Of a DNA stretch of 5,729 bases, positions 5,647-5,729 are shown in pieces (position 1 is the first letter of the stretch; each line of letters opens with the position of its first letter). The translations under genes were made by a program, and so were the position numbers. The stretch spans positions 1 to 5,729 of the forward strand of contig MGSR01000120.1 in the NCBI GenBank assembly GCA_001798565.1, written 5' to 3'. The notes under the pieces were generated by a model. It worked only from the letters and a program-made list of their open reading frames with translations, had not been told where the DNA came from and ran no database searches. Source of the DNA: Deltaproteobacteria bacterium RIFCSPLOWO2_12_FULL_60_16. Its GTDB lineage: Bacteria > Desulfobacterota > Binatia > UBA9968.

Positions 5647-5729
5647 CTTGACACTTCGGTCGGGAAATAGTTTGATCTTCACCACCATAGCACCCGACAC
5701 CACCTTAGTGAAGATGCCGCGCGTAGAGG
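5647..5729 (-). other. Region upstream of the ketosynthase; possible tail of an unseen upstream gene
   Basis: This edge segment holds the alternative ketosynthase starts (ATG 5688, GTG 5703). In another minus frame a short open stretch from the edge ends in TAA at 5707-5705 and could be the last seven codons of a preceding gene, 16 bases before ATG 5688. A third frame ends in TGA at 5680-5678. Too little sequence is present to identify either. No promoter-like element stands out, which fits the ketosynthase being internal to a longer operon. Confidence 0.25.

Overview
This is a GC-rich bacterial segment in which every gene I can support lies on the minus strand, so transcription runs from high to low coordinates. 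A pseudopilin with a type II secretion GspG-like C-terminus suggests a diderm (Gram-negative-type) bacterium. The tandem ThyX-like protein and the biosynthetic trio resemble what I recall from environmental lineages such as Deltaproteobacteria-related groups, NC10 or Rokubacteria. That placement is a guess; there is no rRNA or other phylogenetic marker here.

Right part (5729 to 2472): a tight three-gene block. A beta-ketoacyl-ACP synthase (KAS/KS) with a complete Cys-His-His triad is followed by a class I SAM methyltransferase and then by a geranylgeranyl-reductase-like FAD oxidoreductase. Both junctions are 4-base ATGA overlaps, so the three are almost certainly co-transcribed and translationally coupled. 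Together they look like carbon-chain condensation, methylation and flavin-dependent redox tailoring of one polyketide- or fatty-acid-derived product, which I cannot name. The reading frame of the KAS is still open at the right edge, and the operon probably continues upstream.

Middle (2471 to 1781): a 123-base, relatively AT-rich gap with a weak candidate promoter, then a single GspG-type pseudopilin with no other secretion or pilus gene in view, then a 94-base gap without a recognisable signal.

Left part (1780 to 1): a 101-residue protein with three predicted membrane helices, then after 21 bases a long ThyX-like (FAD-dependent thymidylate synthase superfamily) protein that runs off the left edge. 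It appears to contain two ThyX-type domains, each keeping a different half of the usual signature. The small membrane gene ends in an A8 run in the phase of a classical -1 slippery heptamer, and the -1 frame would stop just inside the start of the ThyX-like gene.

No tRNA, rRNA, CRISPR array, insertion sequence or convincing terminator was seen. Several long open frames on the plus strand (up to 360 codons) are antisense shadows of these genes.
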